64,000 nucleotides of DNA. Origin: Zunongwangia sp. ESRF-bin46. GTDB taxonomy: Bacteria > Bacteroidota > Bacteroidia > Flavobacteriales > Flavobacteriaceae. The DNA lies in the NCBI GenBank assembly GCA_002631855.1, contig NTLF01000017.1, positions 62,001-126,000 of the forward strand, given 5' to 3'. A program made the translations under genes and the position numbers. Numbering within the stretch: the first letter of the stretch is position 1; each line of letters opens with the position of its first letter. A model generated the notes under the pieces. That model saw only the letters and a list, made by a program, of their open reading frames with translations. It was not told the origin of the DNA and made no database searches. Of the stretch, positions 17,217-26,748 are shown piece after piece.

Positions 17217-18266
17217 ATGAAAAATATATTTAAACTAGACAGACTAGTTCGTCCTAACGTTGCAGCTTTACAGCCTTATAGCTCTGCTAGAGATGAATTT
17301 ACAGAAGCAAGTGAATCTATGGTTTTCTTAGACGCCAATGAAAATCCTTTTGAGAATGGGGTAAATCGCTATCCGGATCCACAACAACGGCTTTTAAAGA
17401 AAGAAATAGGTTTAATTAAAGATATTTCAGAAAAAAATATGCTGTTAGGCAATGGAAGTGATGAAGTGTTGGAATTACTTTTTAGAGCTTTTTGTGAGCC
17501 TGGAAAAGACAATATAATCACACTTCCGCCAACGTACGGAATGTACAAAGTACTTGCTGGAATTAATAATATTGAAAATAGGGAGGTGCTGCTAACCGAA
17601 GCATTTCAAGCCAATATCCCAGCTATTTTAGAAGTAGTTGATGAGCAAACAAAAATGATTTTTCTTTGTTCCCCCAATAATCCGACAGGGACTCTTTTTT
17701 CTGAAACTCAAGTTGAAAAATTATTAAACAATTTTAAAGGTTTGGTTGTTATTGATGAAGCCTATATTGATTTTTCAGAAGGGGAAAGTTGGTCAAAAAA
17801 ATTAAACCAATTTCCTAATTTGGTTGTTACGCAAACGCTGTCAAAAGCTTTCGGAATGGCAGGAATAAGACTGGGTATTTGTTTTGCTTCCGAAGAAATA
17901 ATAACGGTTTTAAATAAAATTAAACCACCTTATAACATTAATTCTTTAACACAAGAAAAAGCGATTAATCGATTGAAAAATAAATCAGCTATAAAAGATG
18001 AAATAATCTTATTAATAGACGAAAAGAGTAAATTATATAAAGTTTTACTTGAAGTAAACTTTATTAATGAAATTATTCCTTCAGAAGCTAATTTTATTCT
18101 ATGCCGGGTAGATAATGCTACAAAACGGTACAATCAATTAGTAGAAAAGGGGATTGTAGTTCGAAACCGTAGCAGTCAACCACTTTGTGAAAATACTTTG
18201 CGTTTTACAGTAGGAACGCCAAAAGAAAATGAGCTTTTAATTACCACACTAAAAAAACTTCAATAA
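17217..18266 (+). CDS. hisC: Histidinol-phosphate aminotransferase
   Basis: PLP enzyme that converts imidazole acetol phosphate to histidinol phosphate. Class I/II aminotransferase of 349 residues: LDANENPF near 38-45, CSPNNPTG at 151-158, IDEAYIDF at 179-186, PLP-binding Lys 210 in [13 protein letters not shown], and the C-terminal [11 protein letters not shown] arginine segment. Overlaps hisB by 1 nt. Confidence 0.96.
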   Translation: MKNIFKLDRLVRPNVAALQPYSSARDEFTEASESMVFLDANENPFENGVNRYPDPQQRLLKKEIGLIKDISEKNMLLGNGSDEVLELLFRAFCEPGKDNIITLPPTYGMYKVLAGINNIENREVLLTEAFQANIPAILEVVDEQTKMIFLCSPNNPTGTLFSETQVEKLLNNFKGLVVIDEAYIDFSEGESWSKKLNQFPNLVVTQTLSKAFGMAGIRLGICFASEEIITVLNKIKPPYNINSLTQEKAINRLKNKSAIKDEIILLIDEKSKLYKVLLEVNFINEIIPSEANFILCRVDNATKRYNQLVEKGIVVRNRSSQPLCENTLRFTVGTPKENELLITTLKKLQ

Positions 18267-19402
18267 TGGAAAAGAGCGTATTGTTTATAGATAGGGACGG
18301 AACCCTAATTAAAGAAACCGTCGACGAGCAAATTGATGCCTTTGATAAAATGGTGTTCTACCCAAAGGTTTTTACATATATGGCTAAAATAGCCAAAGAG
18401 CTAGACTTTGAGCTCGTTATGATAACAAATCAGGACGGTTTAGGCACGGACTCATTTCCAGAAGAAACGTTTTGGCCAGTTCATAATTTTATTATGAAAG
18501 CTTTTGAGAATGAAGGAGTCGTTTTTAATGAGGTTTTTCTAGACAGAACTTTTCCGCACGAAAACGCACCTACCCGAAAACCAGGTACAGCGTTGTTAAA
18601 AAAATACTTTTCAGAAGAATACGATTTGGAAAATTCATTTGTAATAGGCGATCGACTTACCGATGTAGAATTGGCTAAAAATCTAGGCTCAAAAGCTATT
18701 TTTATTAATGATGACACGCAGTTAGGAACAAATGAAATCACGGTTCAAAAAGAGGAGTTAAACTCGGTTATAGCATTAGAAACAAATGATTGGAAAGCTA
18801 TTTATGAGTTTTTAAAGTTAGACGCCAGAACGGCTGAAATTAAAAGAAAAACAAATGAAACAGATATATCCATACAGTTAAACCTTGATGGAACTGGGAA
18901 AAGCGCTATTGATACTGGAATTGCCTTTTTCGATCATATGTTAGATCAAATAGCGAGGCATGGTCAAATGGACCTTTCTGTAAAAGTAACAGGCGATCTA
19001 GAAGTAGATGAACATCACACGATAGAAGATACGGCTATTGCATTAGGGGAAGTTTTTTCAAAAGCATTGGGTAATAAATTAGGGATAGAGCGTTACGGAT
19101 TTTGTTTACCAATGGACGATTGCTTAGCACAGGTAGCGATTGACTTTGGTGGTAGAAATTGGCTGGTTTGGGAAGCAGATTTTAAACGTGAAATGATTGG
19201 TAAAATGCCTACTGAAATGTTCTACCATTTCTTTAAAAGTTTTACAGACGGAGCTAAGGCTAACCTTAACATTAAAGCAGAAGGAACTAATGAGCACCAC
19301 AAAATAGAGGCGATTTTTAAGGCTTTTGCTAAAGCGATAAAAGTTGCAGTAAAGCGAGATACAGATAAGATGATTTTACCATCTACAAAAGGCGTATTGT
19401 AA
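18266..19402 (+). CDS. hisB: Bifunctional histidinol-phosphatase / IGP dehydratase
   Basis: A 378-residue fusion. The N-terminal HAD phosphatase (about 1-165; nucleophile D9 and D11 in [16 protein letters not shown]) removes phosphate from histidinol phosphate. The C-terminal domain (about 187-378) dehydrates imidazole glycerol phosphate, with metal-binding [15 protein letters not shown] and NEHHKIEA. Unlike the enteric enzyme, the zinc loop before RKP reads [17 protein letters not shown] and lacks the Cys residues, so the phosphatase zinc site is missing. Fusion and gene order match the enteric operon. Overlaps hisH by 1 nt. Confidence 0.96.
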   Translation: MEKSVLFIDRDGTLIKETVDEQIDAFDKMVFYPKVFTYMAKIAKELDFELVMITNQDGLGTDSFPEETFWPVHNFIMKAFENEGVVFNEVFLDRTFPHENAPTRKPGTALLKKYFSEEYDLENSFVIGDRLTDVELAKNLGSKAIFINDDTQLGTNEITVQKEELNSVIALETNDWKAIYEFLKLDARTAEIKRKTNETDISIQLNLDGTGKSAIDTGIAFFDHMLDQIARHGQMDLSVKVTGDLEVDEHHTIEDTAIALGEVFSKALGNKLGIERYGFCLPMDDCLAQVAIDFGGRNWLVWEADFKREMIGKMPTEMFYHFFKSFTDGAKANLNIKAEGTNEHHKIEAIFKAFAKAIKVAVKRDTDKMILPSTKGVL

Positions 19403-19983
19403 TGAATATAGTTATTATAGATTATGGTGCCGGAAATATTAAGAGCCTTCAATTTGCTATTGAAAGGTTAGGGTTTAATGCTATTTTGAGTAGTAATGAA
19501 GAAGAGATTAAAACTGCCGATAAAGTGATTTTTCCGGGTGTCGGTCATGCCGACAGTGCGATGAAAATGCTAAAGGAAACAGGCTTAGACAAGCTCATAC
19601 CTACCTTAAAACAACCCGTTTTAGGTATTTGTTTGGGCATGCAGTTGCTTTGTAATTCTTCGGAAGAAGGAAACACAAAGGGTTTAGGTGTTTTTAACGT
19701 TGACGTAAAACGATTTTCAAGCACTTTAAAAGTTCCGCAAATGGGCTGGAATACCATTTCAAACTTACAGACTGATTTATTTAAAGGTATTTCAGAAAAC
19801 GAGTTTATGTATTTGGTGCACAGCTACTATGTCCCAATTTGCGATGAAACCATTGCAATGACTGACTATGACGGAGATTATTCTTCTGCATTTCAAAAAG
19901 ATAACTTCTACGGCGTTCAATTTCACCCAGAAAAAAGTAGCGCTGCTGGAGAAAAAATATTAAAAAACTTTTTAACAATTTAA
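19402..19983 (+). CDS. hisH: Imidazole glycerol phosphate synthase glutaminase subunit
   Basis: Class I glutamine amidotransferase that supplies ammonia to HisF through a tunnel. The 193 residues contain the nucleophile Cys 77 in GICLGMQLL, the oxyanion region PGVG (45-48) and the His-Glu pair in VQFHPEKS near the C-terminus. Forms a heterodimer with HisF, encoded two genes later. Confidence 0.96.
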   Translation: MNIVIIDYGAGNIKSLQFAIERLGFNAILSSNEEEIKTADKVIFPGVGHADSAMKMLKETGLDKLIPTLKQPVLGICLGMQLLCNSSEEGNTKGLGVFNVDVKRFSSTLKVPQMGWNTISNLQTDLFKGISENEFMYLVHSYYVPICDETIAMTDYDGDYSSAFQKDNFYGVQFHPEKSSAAGEKILKNFLTI

Positions 19984-19985
19984 TT

Positions 19986-20714
19986 ATGAGAATAATACCT
20001 GCTATAGATATCATTGAAGGCAAATGTGTACGGCTTTCAAAAGGTGACTACAACACAAAAAAGATATACAACGAGAACCCGCTAGAGGTTGCTAAACAGT
20101 TTGAGGATCACGGCATTAAATATCTACATTTAGTAGATTTAGATGGGGCAAAAAGTAGCCATATTGTTAACCATAAAATTTTAGAAGAAATAGTTTCTAA
20201 AACCAATCTACAAATAGATTTTGGAGGTGGTTTAAAAAGTGATAAAGATCTAGAAATAGCCTTTAATAGTGGCGCCAATCAAATAACGGGTGGAAGTATT
20301 GCAGTGAAAAACCCACAAACATTCAAAGCTTGGCTTCAAAAATATGGTAGCGACAAAATTATTTTAGGTGCTGATGCAAAAGATGAAAAAGTTGCAGTAA
20401 GTGGCTGGTTAGAAGAAAGTGATGAGTTTATCATTCCGTTTATTCAAAAATATCAAATTGAAGGAGCCACGTACGTAATTTGTACAGATATTAGTAAGGA
20501 TGGGATGCTAGAAGGCCCTTCGTTTGAATTGTACAAACAAATTTTAGCTGAAACTGAGAATTTAAAACTAATTGCTTCTGGAGGTGTTGCCACCTTCGAT
20601 GATCTTCCTAAGCTATCTGAAATAGGATGTGAAGGAGCTATTTTAGGAAAAGCTATTTATGAAAACAGAATTTCTTTAAAACAACTTGAAAAATATATTT
20701 TAGATGTTAACTAA
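19986..20714 (+). CDS. hisA: ProFAR isomerase HisA
   Basis: Amadori isomerisation of ProFAR to PRFAR on a (beta/alpha)8 barrel. The 242 residues keep the general acid/base Asp 8 in [13 protein letters not shown], the HLVDLDGAK strand and the second Asp in [13 protein letters not shown], with phosphate-binding glycines in FGGG and SGGV. The final 11 nt overlap hisF. Confidence 0.96.
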   Translation: MRIIPAIDIIEGKCVRLSKGDYNTKKIYNENPLEVAKQFEDHGIKYLHLVDLDGAKSSHIVNHKILEEIVSKTNLQIDFGGGLKSDKDLEIAFNSGANQITGGSIAVKNPQTFKAWLQKYGSDKIILGADAKDEKVAVSGWLEESDEFIIPFIQKYQIEGATYVICTDISKDGMLEGPSFELYKQILAETENLKLIASGGVATFDDLPKLSEIGCEGAILGKAIYENRISLKQLEKYILDVN

Positions 20715-21459
20715 ACGAATAATCCCTTGTTTGGATATAAAAAATGGTCGCACCGTAAAAGGGGTAAATTTTGTAAATCTTCGTGATGCGGGAGATCCAG
20801 TAGAATTAGCTAAAATATATTCTGAAACGGGAGCCGATGAATTGGTTTTCCTAGATATTTCTGCAACTGAAGAAAGGCGTAAAACCCTCGCAAATATGGT
20901 TTTACAAATTGCTGAAGCTATAAACATTCCGTTTACCGTTGGCGGCGGAATTTCGAGTGTGGAAGATGTCGCTATTTTATTACAAAATGGAGCCGATAAG
21001 GTTTCTATAAACTCTTCTGCAGTAAAAAGCCCACAATTAATAAACGATTTAGCTGCTAAATTTGGTTCGCAATGTATTGTGGTTGCTATCGATGCAAAAC
21101 AGATTGATGGTGAGTGGGTTGTACATTTAGTAGGTGGGAAGCAACCTACAACGTTAAATTTATTTGATTGGGCTTTGGAGGTTGAAAAAAGAGGTGCTGG
21201 AGAAATTCTCTTCACTTCAATGGATAATGACGGTACCAAAGACGGTTTTGCTAATGAAGCTTTGAAAAAACTTTCAGAAACACTCAATATTCCAATAATT
21301 GCTTCAGGTGGAGCGGGTACTATAAATCATTTTATGGATACTTTTAAAATAGGAAAAGCTGATGCTGCTTTGGCTGCTAGTGTTTTTCACTTTAAGGAAA
21401 TAGAGATTTCCGAATTAAAAAAAGAATTAAAAACACAGGAAATCCCTGTTAGACTATAA
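20704..21459 (+). CDS. hisF: Imidazole glycerol phosphate synthase cyclase subunit
   Basis: Barrel enzyme that closes the imidazole ring using ammonia from HisH, releasing IGP and AICAR. The 251 residues carry catalytic Asp 11 in [15 protein letters not shown] and the second Asp in [13 protein letters not shown], plus SGGAGT near the end. Sister barrel to HisA just upstream; the genes overlap by 11 nt. Confidence 0.97.
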   Translation: MLTKRIIPCLDIKNGRTVKGVNFVNLRDAGDPVELAKIYSETGADELVFLDISATEERRKTLANMVLQIAEAINIPFTVGGGISSVEDVAILLQNGADKVSINSSAVKSPQLINDLAAKFGSQCIVVAIDAKQIDGEWVVHLVGGKQPTTLNLFDWALEVEKRGAGEILFTSMDNDGTKDGFANEALKKLSETLNIPIIASGGAGTINHFMDTFKIGKADAALAASVFHFKEIEISELKKELKTQEIPVRL

Positions 21460-21463
21460 GATT

Positions 21464-22063
21464 ATGCAAATAGACTATACAAAATACGAAAACGGTTTGG
21501 TTCCGGCAATTATACAAGATGCAATCACTAAAAATGTGTTGATGCTAGGCTACATGAATGAAGAGGCGTTTTTAAAAACTAATCAAACTAAAAAAGTAAC
21601 CTTTTTTAGCCGAAGTAAAAATAGACTGTGGACCAAAGGAGAGGAGAGTGGCAATTTTTTAAACTTAGTTTCCATAAAAGTTGATTGTGATAATGACGCT
21701 CTGCTTGTTCAAGTACAGCCAGAAGGGCCAACTTGTCACAAAGGAACAGATACCTGTTGGAACGAAAAAAACAACTCTAATTTCGGGTTTCTTTCAAAAT
21801 TGGAAGCAGTAATTGAAGACAGAAAGAATAATTCAGAAAACGAAAAATCCTATGTTTCATCTCTTTTTAGAGCGGGAATGAACAAAATAGCTCAAAAAGT
21901 AGGAGAAGAGGCTGTTGAAGTAGTAATTGAGGCAAAAGACACCAATGATGATCTGTTTTTAAATGAAAGCAGCGATTTATTGTTTCATTATCTAATCTTA
22001 TTACAGGCAAAAGGATTTACACTTTCAGATGTTGAAAAAGTCCTTCAGAATAGGCATAATTAG
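21464..22063 (+). CDS. hisIE: Bifunctional PR-AMP cyclohydrolase / PR-ATP pyrophosphatase
   Basis: Carries out steps two and three of the pathway. The HisI part (about 1-110) has the zinc motif KVDCDNDALLVQV with later Cys in PTCHKGTDTCW; the HisE part (about 115-199) has the helical MazG-like motif KVGEEAVEVVIEAK and the paired helices that follow. At 199 residues it matches enteric HisIE. It is the last gene of the operon; no clear terminator is seen before corA 40 nt later, so read-through is possible. Confidence 0.96.
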   Translation: MQIDYTKYENGLVPAIIQDAITKNVLMLGYMNEEAFLKTNQTKKVTFFSRSKNRLWTKGEESGNFLNLVSIKVDCDNDALLVQVQPEGPTCHKGTDTCWNEKNNSNFGFLSKLEAVIEDRKNNSENEKSYVSSLFRAGMNKIAQKVGEEAVEVVIEAKDTNDDLFLNESSDLLFHYLILLQAKGFTLSDVEKVLQNRHN

Positions 22064-22103
22064 TATTTATTACTATTTTTAAATAAGTAATCTAAACAAG
22101 TAT

Positions 22104-23192
22104 ATGACTGCAAGAAAAAAACGCCGTATAAAACTTCCCAAAGTAAAACCTCAGAAAAACAGGAATGAAGTCCCTGGACAAGTAACCTATACGGGTAAAA
22201 AAGCATCTACGGTTACTAAGTTGGAAATCATTGACTATTCAAAAGATCACTACAAACGAATAGATACTGAAAATATTGAGGATGCATTTGAATTTGAAAC
22301 GTCTGAACATGTTACATGGATTAATGTCAATGGCCTTAACAACACCAAAGAAATAGAACGTCTTGGTGACTATTACAGTTTGCATCCTTTAATTCAAGAG
22401 GATATTGTAACGACCAATCAACGTCCTAAAATGGATGAATATGAAGATTACTTATTCATTGTTTTTAAAATGCTTCATTATACAGACGATGGCGATTTTG
22501 TGAATGAACATGTAAGTTTAGTGGTTGGTCATAACTATGTAACCACCTTTCAAGAAGCCGATGGCGATGTATTTGACGGACTTCGAGACCGAATAGAAAA
22601 CGCTAAGGGTCGCGTTCGAAATAAAGGCGCAGACTACCTTATGTTCGCCTTATTGGATGCTGTAGTTGACAATTATTTTAGCGTAATTGAAACATTAAGC
22701 GCAAAAATTGAACTGATAGAGGATCAATTGTTCGAAGATAAAGTTGAAGAAGATATTACTCAAGATATTCAGGTTTTAAAAAAAGAAATACTGCGTATTC
22801 GTAGAGCGGTAGTGCCACTTAGAGAGGTGATTAACAGACTTGAAAAAACAGATACCGCTTTAATAGAAGAACGTACTCAAAATTACATACGTGATTTATA
22901 CGATCATATTATTCAAGTTTCAGAAAGTGTGGATATTTACCGCGAAATGATCTGGGGCTTGATGGATATGTACATGACCACCATAAGTAATAAAATGAAC
23001 GAGGTCATGAAGGTATTGACCATTATGGCTTCTATCTTTATACCATTAACATTTATGGCTGGTATTTACGGGATGAATTTCGAACATATGCCCGAGCTTC
23101 ATTTACGCTATGGATATTACTATCTATGGGCAGCTATGATCCTTGTCTTTTTTGGACTACTTTGGTATTTTAAACGTAAAAAGTGGTTGTAA
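22104..23192 (+). CDS. corA: CorA-type magnesium/cobalt transporter
   Basis: Pentameric Mg2+ channel of the inner membrane. A 362-residue protein with a large N-terminal cytoplasmic funnel, a long stalk helix and two C-terminal membrane helices; the selectivity motif GMN is at 323-325 in MAGIYGMNFEHMPE. The basic N-terminus (RKKRRIKLPKVK) is longer than in minimal family members. It lies just after hisIE but has no functional tie to histidine synthesis. Confidence 0.93.
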   Translation: MTARKKRRIKLPKVKPQKNRNEVPGQVTYTGKKASTVTKLEIIDYSKDHYKRIDTENIEDAFEFETSEHVTWINVNGLNNTKEIERLGDYYSLHPLIQEDIVTTNQRPKMDEYEDYLFIVFKMLHYTDDGDFVNEHVSLVVGHNYVTTFQEADGDVFDGLRDRIENAKGRVRNKGADYLMFALLDAVVDNYFSVIETLSAKIELIEDQLFEDKVEEDITQDIQVLKKEILRIRRAVVPLREVINRLEKTDTALIEERTQNYIRDLYDHIIQVSESVDIYREMIWGLMDMYMTTISNKMNEVMKVLTIMASIFIPLTFMAGIYGMNFEHMPELHLRYGYYYLWAAMILVFFGLLWYFKRKKWL

Positions 23193-23195
23193 GGA

Positions 23196-23627
23196 TTAAT
23201 TAAGCCATCCCCTTTGCTTAGCACCCTTGCTATAAAAATATTGAAAAATACAAATAGCGATTACTACTAAAGGCATGATAATCGCTGTTGGTCCTATAAT
23301 ATCCATAACATCTGTAGCAAAAATCCAATACCCTTGCGCTATTAAAACAGCGATTAAGGAAAGGCCAAAAAGACTAACGGTTATCTTTTTTCGCATTAAC
23401 ATTGTTATACATGCTAGTAACCCTGCAATGGTGGCAATTCCAAAAGCTGCAGTATACCAAGCAGGCATGCTTGTGTATAGTTCCATTTCTTCTGAAGAAG
23501 CTCCTTCAGTTACCATTTCTAGCATAAAGGTGGAAACAACAAATTGAATAACGCCCATCACATTCCATAATAGTGCTAAAATGGCAATTATCCAAAAGGC
23601 TGTATTGGGTTTAGTAGTGGTTGTCAT
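23196..23627 (-). CDS. Small four-helix membrane protein
   Basis: A 143-residue protein with four predicted membrane helices (about 9-31, 56-77, 83-103, 109-132) and a short acidic loop (EGASSEEMELY) after the first. No catalytic motif is visible and I do not recognise a defined family. It converges on corA with a 3-nt gap. Confidence 0.7.
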   Translation of the reverse strand: MTTTTKPNTAFWIIAILALLWNVMGVIQFVVSTFMLEMVTEGASSEEMELYTSMPAWYTAAFGIATIAGLLACITMLMRKKITVSLFGLSLIAVLIAQGYWIFATDVMDIIGPTAIIMPLVVIAICIFQYFYSKGAKQRGWLN

Positions 23628-23770
23628 AAATTTTAGTTTTTGGTTGGTTCTGTTAAAAGTACAAAATAGTTTTTAGTTTGAATGATAGATTTTCTCTTCT
23701 GAAATATAAAAAAGATGAAAACCCCATAAACTGAATCATTCGTAACCGTAGTATTTCATCAAAAAAATAG

Positions 23771-23778
23771 TACTTTTG
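23771..23778 (+). promoter_or_regulatory. Predicted -7 promoter box upstream of pyrR
   Basis: TACTTTTG matches TAnnTTTG. The leader to pyrR would be only about 22 nt, too short for a PyrR-type attenuator. Confidence 0.5.
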
Positions 23779-23805
23779 TATTTTGAATCTTAGCTTGACT
23801 ACTCT

Positions 23806-24345
23806 ATGAGCCAAAAAGTGCTACTAAACGCAACCGAAATCAACATTGCGCTTCATCGCTTGGCTTGTCAATTAATTGAAAATCACGACACTTTTACCGA
23901 TACCGTTTTAATAGGAATACAACCGCGTGGTGTATTTCTGGCAGAACGCTTAAAAACCTTGTTGGAAGATGAATATAAAATCAAAAATATTCAACTGGGA
24001 TACTTAGATATTACTTTTTATCGAGATGATTTTAGACGAAGTGGAAAACCGCTTGAAGCCAATAAAACCAATATTAATTTTGTAGTTGAAGATAAAAAGG
24101 TTGTGTTTATTGATGACGTTTTATATACAGGTAGAAGCATTCGCTCTGCCTTAACAGCAATGCAATCGTTTGGCCGTCCATTAGAAATCGAATTGCTAAC
24201 CCTAATCGACAGACGTTTTAGTAGACATTTACCTATTCAGCCAGATTACAGAGGGCGTCAAGTAGATGCTATCAATAATGAAAAGGTAAAAGTATGCTGG
24301 AAAGAAAATGAAGGCGAGGACATTGTTTATTTAGTAAGTAATTAA
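23806..24345 (+). CDS. pyrR: PyrR: pyrimidine regulator / uracil phosphoribosyltransferase
   Basis: A 179-residue type I phosphoribosyltransferase with the PRPP loop VVFIDDVLYTGRS (about 101-113) and the family segments IGIQPRGV and LLTLIDR. In Firmicutes PyrR binds pyr mRNA and controls attenuation; it also makes UMP from uracil. It sits 15 nt before pyrB as in those operons, but neither the leader nor the gap contains a terminator/antiterminator, so its regulatory role here is uncertain while the enzymatic role is likely. Confidence 0.9.
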   Translation: MSQKVLLNATEINIALHRLACQLIENHDTFTDTVLIGIQPRGVFLAERLKTLLEDEYKIKNIQLGYLDITFYRDDFRRSGKPLEANKTNINFVVEDKKVVFIDDVLYTGRSIRSALTAMQSFGRPLEIELLTLIDRRFSRHLPIQPDYRGRQVDAINNEKVKVCWKENEGEDIVYLVSN

Positions 24346-24360
24346 AGTTTCAGAAAAATT

Positions 24361-25287
24361 ATGAGCGAACTAAGTGTAAACCACTTACTGGGAATAAAAT
24401 ACATTACCGAAGATGACATTAACCTTATCTTTGAAACGGCAGATCATTTTAAAGAAGTCATTAACCGTCCCATTAAAAAAGTTCCCTCACTTCGCGACAT
24501 CACAATTGCCAACCTCTTTTTTGAAAACAGTACAAGAACCCGCCTTTCTTTTGAATTGGCAGAAAAACGCCTCTCTGCAGATGTAATTAACTTTTCTGCA
24601 GCTTCTTCATCTGTTAAAAAGGGAGAAACCTTAATTGATACGGTAAACAACATTCTATCTATGAAAGTAGATATGGTGGTGATGCGGCACCCAAATCCTG
24701 GTGCAGGTATATTTCTTTCAAAAAATATAAAAGCAAGCATTGTAAATGCGGGTGACGGTGCACACGAACATCCAACACAAGCCTTGTTAGACTGTTACTC
24801 CATACGAGAAAAACTTGGTGATGTAGCCGGAAAAAAGGTGGTAATTGTAGGTGACATTCTACACTCTAGAGTTGCGTTAAGTAATATTTTTGCGCTTCAA
24901 AAGTTGGGGGCAACTGTTAAAGTTTGCGGCCCTAAAACACTTATTCCCAAATATATTGAACAATTAGATGTAGAAGTTGAAACCAACCTTAAGAAAGCGT
25001 TAGAATGGTGCGATGTGGCCAATATGCTACGGGTTCAAAACGAACGGATGGATATTAGTTATTTTCCCACTACCCGCGAATACACACAACAATTTGGAGT
25101 AAATAAAAAACTATTAGATTCCTTAAATAAAGAAATAGTGGTAATGCACCCAGGTCCCATAAACCGTGGTGTGGAAATTACCAGTGATGTGGCCGATAGC
25201 AAACAGGCTATTATTTTAAATCAAGTACAAAACGGTGTCGCTGTACGTATGGCAGTATTGTACCTATTAGCTTCAAAAATTCAATAA
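24361..25287 (+). CDS. pyrB: Aspartate carbamoyltransferase catalytic subunit
   Basis: Condenses carbamoyl phosphate and aspartate, the first committed step of pyrimidine synthesis. The 308 residues contain the carbamoyl phosphate loop S57-T-R-T-R61 in ENSTRTRLSFE, GDGAHEHPTQALLD, and the aspartate-side HPGPINRGVEI. No pyrI or pyrC is adjacent. Followed closely by a small ORF and a STAS-like gene. Confidence 0.96.
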   Translation: MSELSVNHLLGIKYITEDDINLIFETADHFKEVINRPIKKVPSLRDITIANLFFENSTRTRLSFELAEKRLSADVINFSAASSSVKKGETLIDTVNNILSMKVDMVVMRHPNPGAGIFLSKNIKASIVNAGDGAHEHPTQALLDCYSIREKLGDVAGKKVVIVGDILHSRVALSNIFALQKLGATVKVCGPKTLIPKYIEQLDVEVETNLKKALEWCDVANMLRVQNERMDISYFPTTREYTQQFGVNKKLLDSLNKEIVVMHPGPINRGVEITSDVADSKQAIILNQVQNGVAVRMAVLYLLASKIQ

Positions 25288-25288
25288 G

Positions 25289-25378
25289 ATGAAATGGCCA
25301 TTTATAAATAGCAAACTAACTGAAGATGTGTGCCTGGATATTCCATCTTCTTATCTATCAAATATTTTATACAAATGA
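25289..25378 (+). CDS. Possible 29-aa small ORF between pyrB and the STAS-like gene
   Basis: An ATG one nucleotide after the pyrB stop opens a 29-codon frame beginning MKWPFINSKLTEDV and ending SNILYK. Its stop overlaps the next gene's start as ATGA, the same coupling seen at true gene junctions here. No known family; it could be a coupling peptide, a remnant, or chance. Confidence 0.4.
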   Translation: MKWPFINSKLTEDVCLDIPSSYLSNILYK

Positions 25379-25710
25379 AAATTACAAATCACGATAACTA
25401 TGTGATATTAGCAGACGAGCAAGATGATATTTCAGACTTTGCGTCTTTTTTGGAATATCAAATTCCAAAGAAATTTAAGGGACAAAATGTAATTGTAGAT
25501 CTTTTAAAATACGATACGTTACAGTTAGAAGAATTGCTTCAGTTTTTAAAAGTTTCAAATTTACATCGTAAAACAAAGCACTCATTTGTATTGGTAAACA
25601 ACGCTATTAGTCCAGATGTAATTCCTATGGAAATGATTGTAGTGCCTACTGTTCAGGAGGCTTCAGATATTGTTGACATGGAAGAAATAGAACGTGATTT
25701 AGGTTTCTAA
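25375..25710 (+). CDS. STAS-like small protein upstream of rnz
   Basis: A 111-residue soluble protein with the alternating strand-helix pattern of STAS/SpoIIAA-like domains (NVIVDLLKYDTLQLEELLQFL, SFVLVNNAI, a final acidic helix EEIERDLGF). ATG 25375 is preferred to an upstream in-frame start at 25330 because it overlaps the small ORF stop by ATGA and begins at the first strand. No phosphorylatable Ser motif is obvious. Perhaps a partner-switching or scaffold protein; role unknown. Confidence 0.65.
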   Translation: MKITNHDNYVILADEQDDISDFASFLEYQIPKKFKGQNVIVDLLKYDTLQLEELLQFLKVSNLHRKTKHSFVLVNNAISPDVIPMEMIVVPTVQEASDIVDMEEIERDLGF

Positions 25711-25753
25711 ATTTATTTTTTCTTCTGAAAAGCTACCTACTAAATTTTACTTT

Positions 25754-26659
25754 ATGAAATTGACTATCCTTGGCTGTCATTCTGCAACACCACATATAAA
25801 TGCAAATCCTACTGCACAGGTGTTAGAAGTTCAAGGACATTTATTTTTAATAGATTGTGGGGAAGGTACCCAAGTACAATTACGTCGTTATAAAGTAAAG
25901 TTTTCACGTATTAAGCACATTTTCATTTCACATTTGCACGGTGATCATTTTTATGGCTTAATAGGATTAATCTCTACCTTTTTATTATTGGGAAGGGAAG
26001 CAGATTTGCATATTTATGGTCCAAAAGGAATTAAAGAAGCCATCCTTCTTCAATTAAAATTGGGAAAATCATGGACTAATTATTCATTGTTCTTTCACGA
26101 ACTGGACAGTAAAGACCCTACGCTACTTTTTGAAGATGAAAAAGTAACCGTAACCACTATCCCCTTAAATCACAGGGTTTACACCAATGGATTCTTGTTT
26201 CACGAAAAGACCAAGGAAAGAAAATTAGATTTTAAAGCCGCTCAAAAAAATAGTATTCATCATACCTATTTTCAGAAACTGAAACAGGGATTTGATGTAG
26301 AAAACGAAAAAGGGGAGTTGATCGAAAACAAAACCGTCACCTTAGAACCAGAACCTTCAAAATCGTATGCCTATTGCAGTGACACAGCTTTTTACCCTGA
26401 AATAGTTTCGCAGATAAAAAATGTAACAGCATTGTATCACGAATCAACATTCTTAGAGTCACATCACCATTTATGCGAAAAAACCAAGCACAGCACAGCT
26501 AAAGAAGCCGCTGTTATTGCCAAAAAAGCTGATGTTGGGACGTTGATTTTAGGCCATTATTCTGGTCGGTATGGCAATCTTTCCTTATTTAAAAAAGAAG
26601 CCGAAGAGATTTTCTTTAATGTTGAGTTAGCCGAAGATGGCAAACAATTCGATATTTAA
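25754..26659 (+). CDS. rnz: Ribonuclease Z
   Basis: Zinc endonuclease that trims the 3' end of precursor tRNAs lacking an encoded CCA; the tRNA genes in this window indeed lack CCA. The 301 residues show the metallo-beta-lactamase motif H60-L-H62-G-D64-H65, the exosite-containing middle (about 150-205) and the later YCSDTAF and LGHYSGRYG metal-binding segments. 43 nt after the STAS-like gene, same strand. Confidence 0.95.
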   Translation: MKLTILGCHSATPHINANPTAQVLEVQGHLFLIDCGEGTQVQLRRYKVKFSRIKHIFISHLHGDHFYGLIGLISTFLLLGREADLHIYGPKGIKEAILLQLKLGKSWTNYSLFFHELDSKDPTLLFEDEKVTVTTIPLNHRVYTNGFLFHEKTKERKLDFKAAQKNSIHHTYFQKLKQGFDVENEKGELIENKTVTLEPEPSKSYAYCSDTAFYPEIVSQIKNVTALYHESTFLESHHHLCEKTKHSTAKEAAVIAKKADVGTLILGHYSGRYGNLSLFKKEAEEIFFNVELAEDGKQFDI

Positions 26660-26748
26660 ATGCTTTAGCATTAAAATTTAATACACATTTAAAACTTTCT
26701 ATTTTAAATACACTGTTAAAACTCGTAACTTGCAGTAAACAAGTACTC

